Source: Solimonas sp040754295 (GTDB lineage Bacteria; Pseudomonadota; Gammaproteobacteria; Nevskiales; Nevskiaceae). Taken from it: a DNA stretch of 6,642 nucleotides. The notes under the pieces are model-generated. The model made no database searches and was not told the DNA's origin. It was given only the letters and a program-made list of their open reading frames with translations. The first letter of the stretch is position 1; each line of letters begins with the position of its first letter. Below are positions 6,076 to 6,642 of the stretch, in pieces. A program made the translations under genes and the position numbers. The stretch covers positions 1 to 6,642 of the forward strand of contig JBFMCQ010000129.1 in assembly GCA_040754295.1 (NCBI GenBank). Direction: 5' to 3'.

Positions 6076-6642
6076 ATGAGCATCAAATCCGACCGGTGGA
6101 TCCGGCGCATGGCGGAGCGGGGGATGATCGAGCCGTTCGAAGCCTGCCAGGTCCGCCACGCGGCCGACGGCCACAGGATTGTGTCCTACGGCACCTCGAG
6201 CTACGGCTACGACGTGCGCTGCGCCAACGAGTTCAAGATCTTCACCAACATCAACTCGACGATCGTCGACCCGAAGAACTTCGACGAGAAGTCTTTCGTC
6301 GACGTGAAGTCGGAGGTCTGCATCATCCCGCCGAACTCGTTCGCGCTGGCGCGCACGGTCGAATATTTCCGCATTCCGCGCTCGGTGCTGGTGGTCTGCC
6401 TGGGGAAGAGCACGTACGCGCGCTGCGGCATCATCGTCAACGTCACGCCGCTGGAGCCCGAGTGGGAAGGGCACGTGACGCTGGAGTTCTCGAACACGAC
6501 GCCGCTGCCGGCGAAGATCTACGCCAACGAAGGCGTCGCGCAGATGCTGTTCTACGAGTCCGACGAGGTCTGCGAAACCTCGTACAAGGACCGCGGCGGC
6601 AAGTACCAGGGCCAGCGCGGCGTCACGCTGCCCAAGACCTGA
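6076..6642 (+). CDS. dcd: dCTP deaminase
   Basis: This 188-residue enzyme deaminates dCTP to dUTP plus ammonia, feeding dUMP and dTMP synthesis; it forms a trimer related to dUTPases. The sequence is of the Pseudomonas/Neisseria/Xanthomonas type rather than the E. coli type. SSYGYDVRCANEFKIF (41-56) lies in the nucleotide-binding fold, CLGKSTYARCG (108-118) supplies Ser112 and Arg116, and LEPEWEGHVTLEFSN (126-140) holds Glu137, aligning with catalytic Glu138 of E. coli. The C-terminal KYQGQRGVTLPKT (176-188) closes over the substrate in the family. Start ATG 6076 gives MSIKSDRWI, the usual N-terminus; an upstream in-frame TTG (6049) overlaps the apbC stop and is rejected. A partial Shine-Dalgarno (GGCGGA) precedes by 6 bases. 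Complete: TGA is the last codon of the window. Confidence 0.97.
   Translation: MSIKSDRWIRRMAERGMIEPFEACQVRHAADGHRIVSYGTSSYGYDVRCANEFKIFTNINSTIVDPKNFDEKSFVDVKSEVCIIPPNSFALARTVEYFRIPRSVLVVCLGKSTYARCGIIVNVTPLEPEWEGHVTLEFSNTTPLPAKIYANEGVAQMLFYESDEVCETSYKDRGGKYQGQRGVTLPKT

Overview
The window is a compact, high-GC stretch of chromosomal housekeeping genes with almost no free intergenic space. The proteins match gammaproteobacterial families closely. They include an Rsx/Rnf electron-transport operon, a methionyl-tRNA synthetase with the fused C-terminal tRNA-binding domain, a divergent Mrp/ApbC gene and the Neisseria/Pseudomonas/Xanthomonas-type dCTP deaminase. A tandem CGGGAAT / ATTCCCG heptamer repeat lies inside metG. 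I associate this kind of repeat with Xanthomonadales genomes (Xanthomonas, Stenotrophomonas, Lysobacter and relatives), so that order is the best guess. This is inference from memory, not from a search.

Layout, left to right: rsxC (minus strand, C-terminus cut by the left edge), rsxB and rsxA (minus) form a tight operon read right to left, with a 4-base overlap between B and C and a 4-base gap between A and B. A 127-base spacer holding an imperfect hairpin and a weak promoter candidate separates rsxA from the upstream metG (minus). A 128-base divergent spacer follows, with -10 candidates on both strands. Then apbC/mrp and dcd run on the plus strand, 23 bases apart. The window ends exactly at the dcd stop codon.

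Function: RsxA, B and C are the membrane, ferredoxin-like and NADH/FMN-side subunits of one redox complex; rsxD, G and E should follow off the left edge. MetG charges tRNA-Met, ApbC carries or inserts Fe-S clusters, and Dcd makes dUTP from dCTP for thymidylate synthesis. ApbC could in principle serve the cluster-rich Rsx subunits, but nothing in the sequence ties them together beyond proximity.

The one striking feature is in metG. Two sets of four 7-base repeats in opposite orientation form a 31-position inverted repeat (28 matched), translated in frame as part of the catalytic domain and adding about 13 residues relative to E. coli MetRS as I recall it. A perfect 10-bp hairpin directly abuts it. 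I see no new multi-gene system, CRISPR array, tRNA, rRNA, insertion sequence or phage gene. Long open frames opposite the real genes are shadows typical of high-GC coding DNA.
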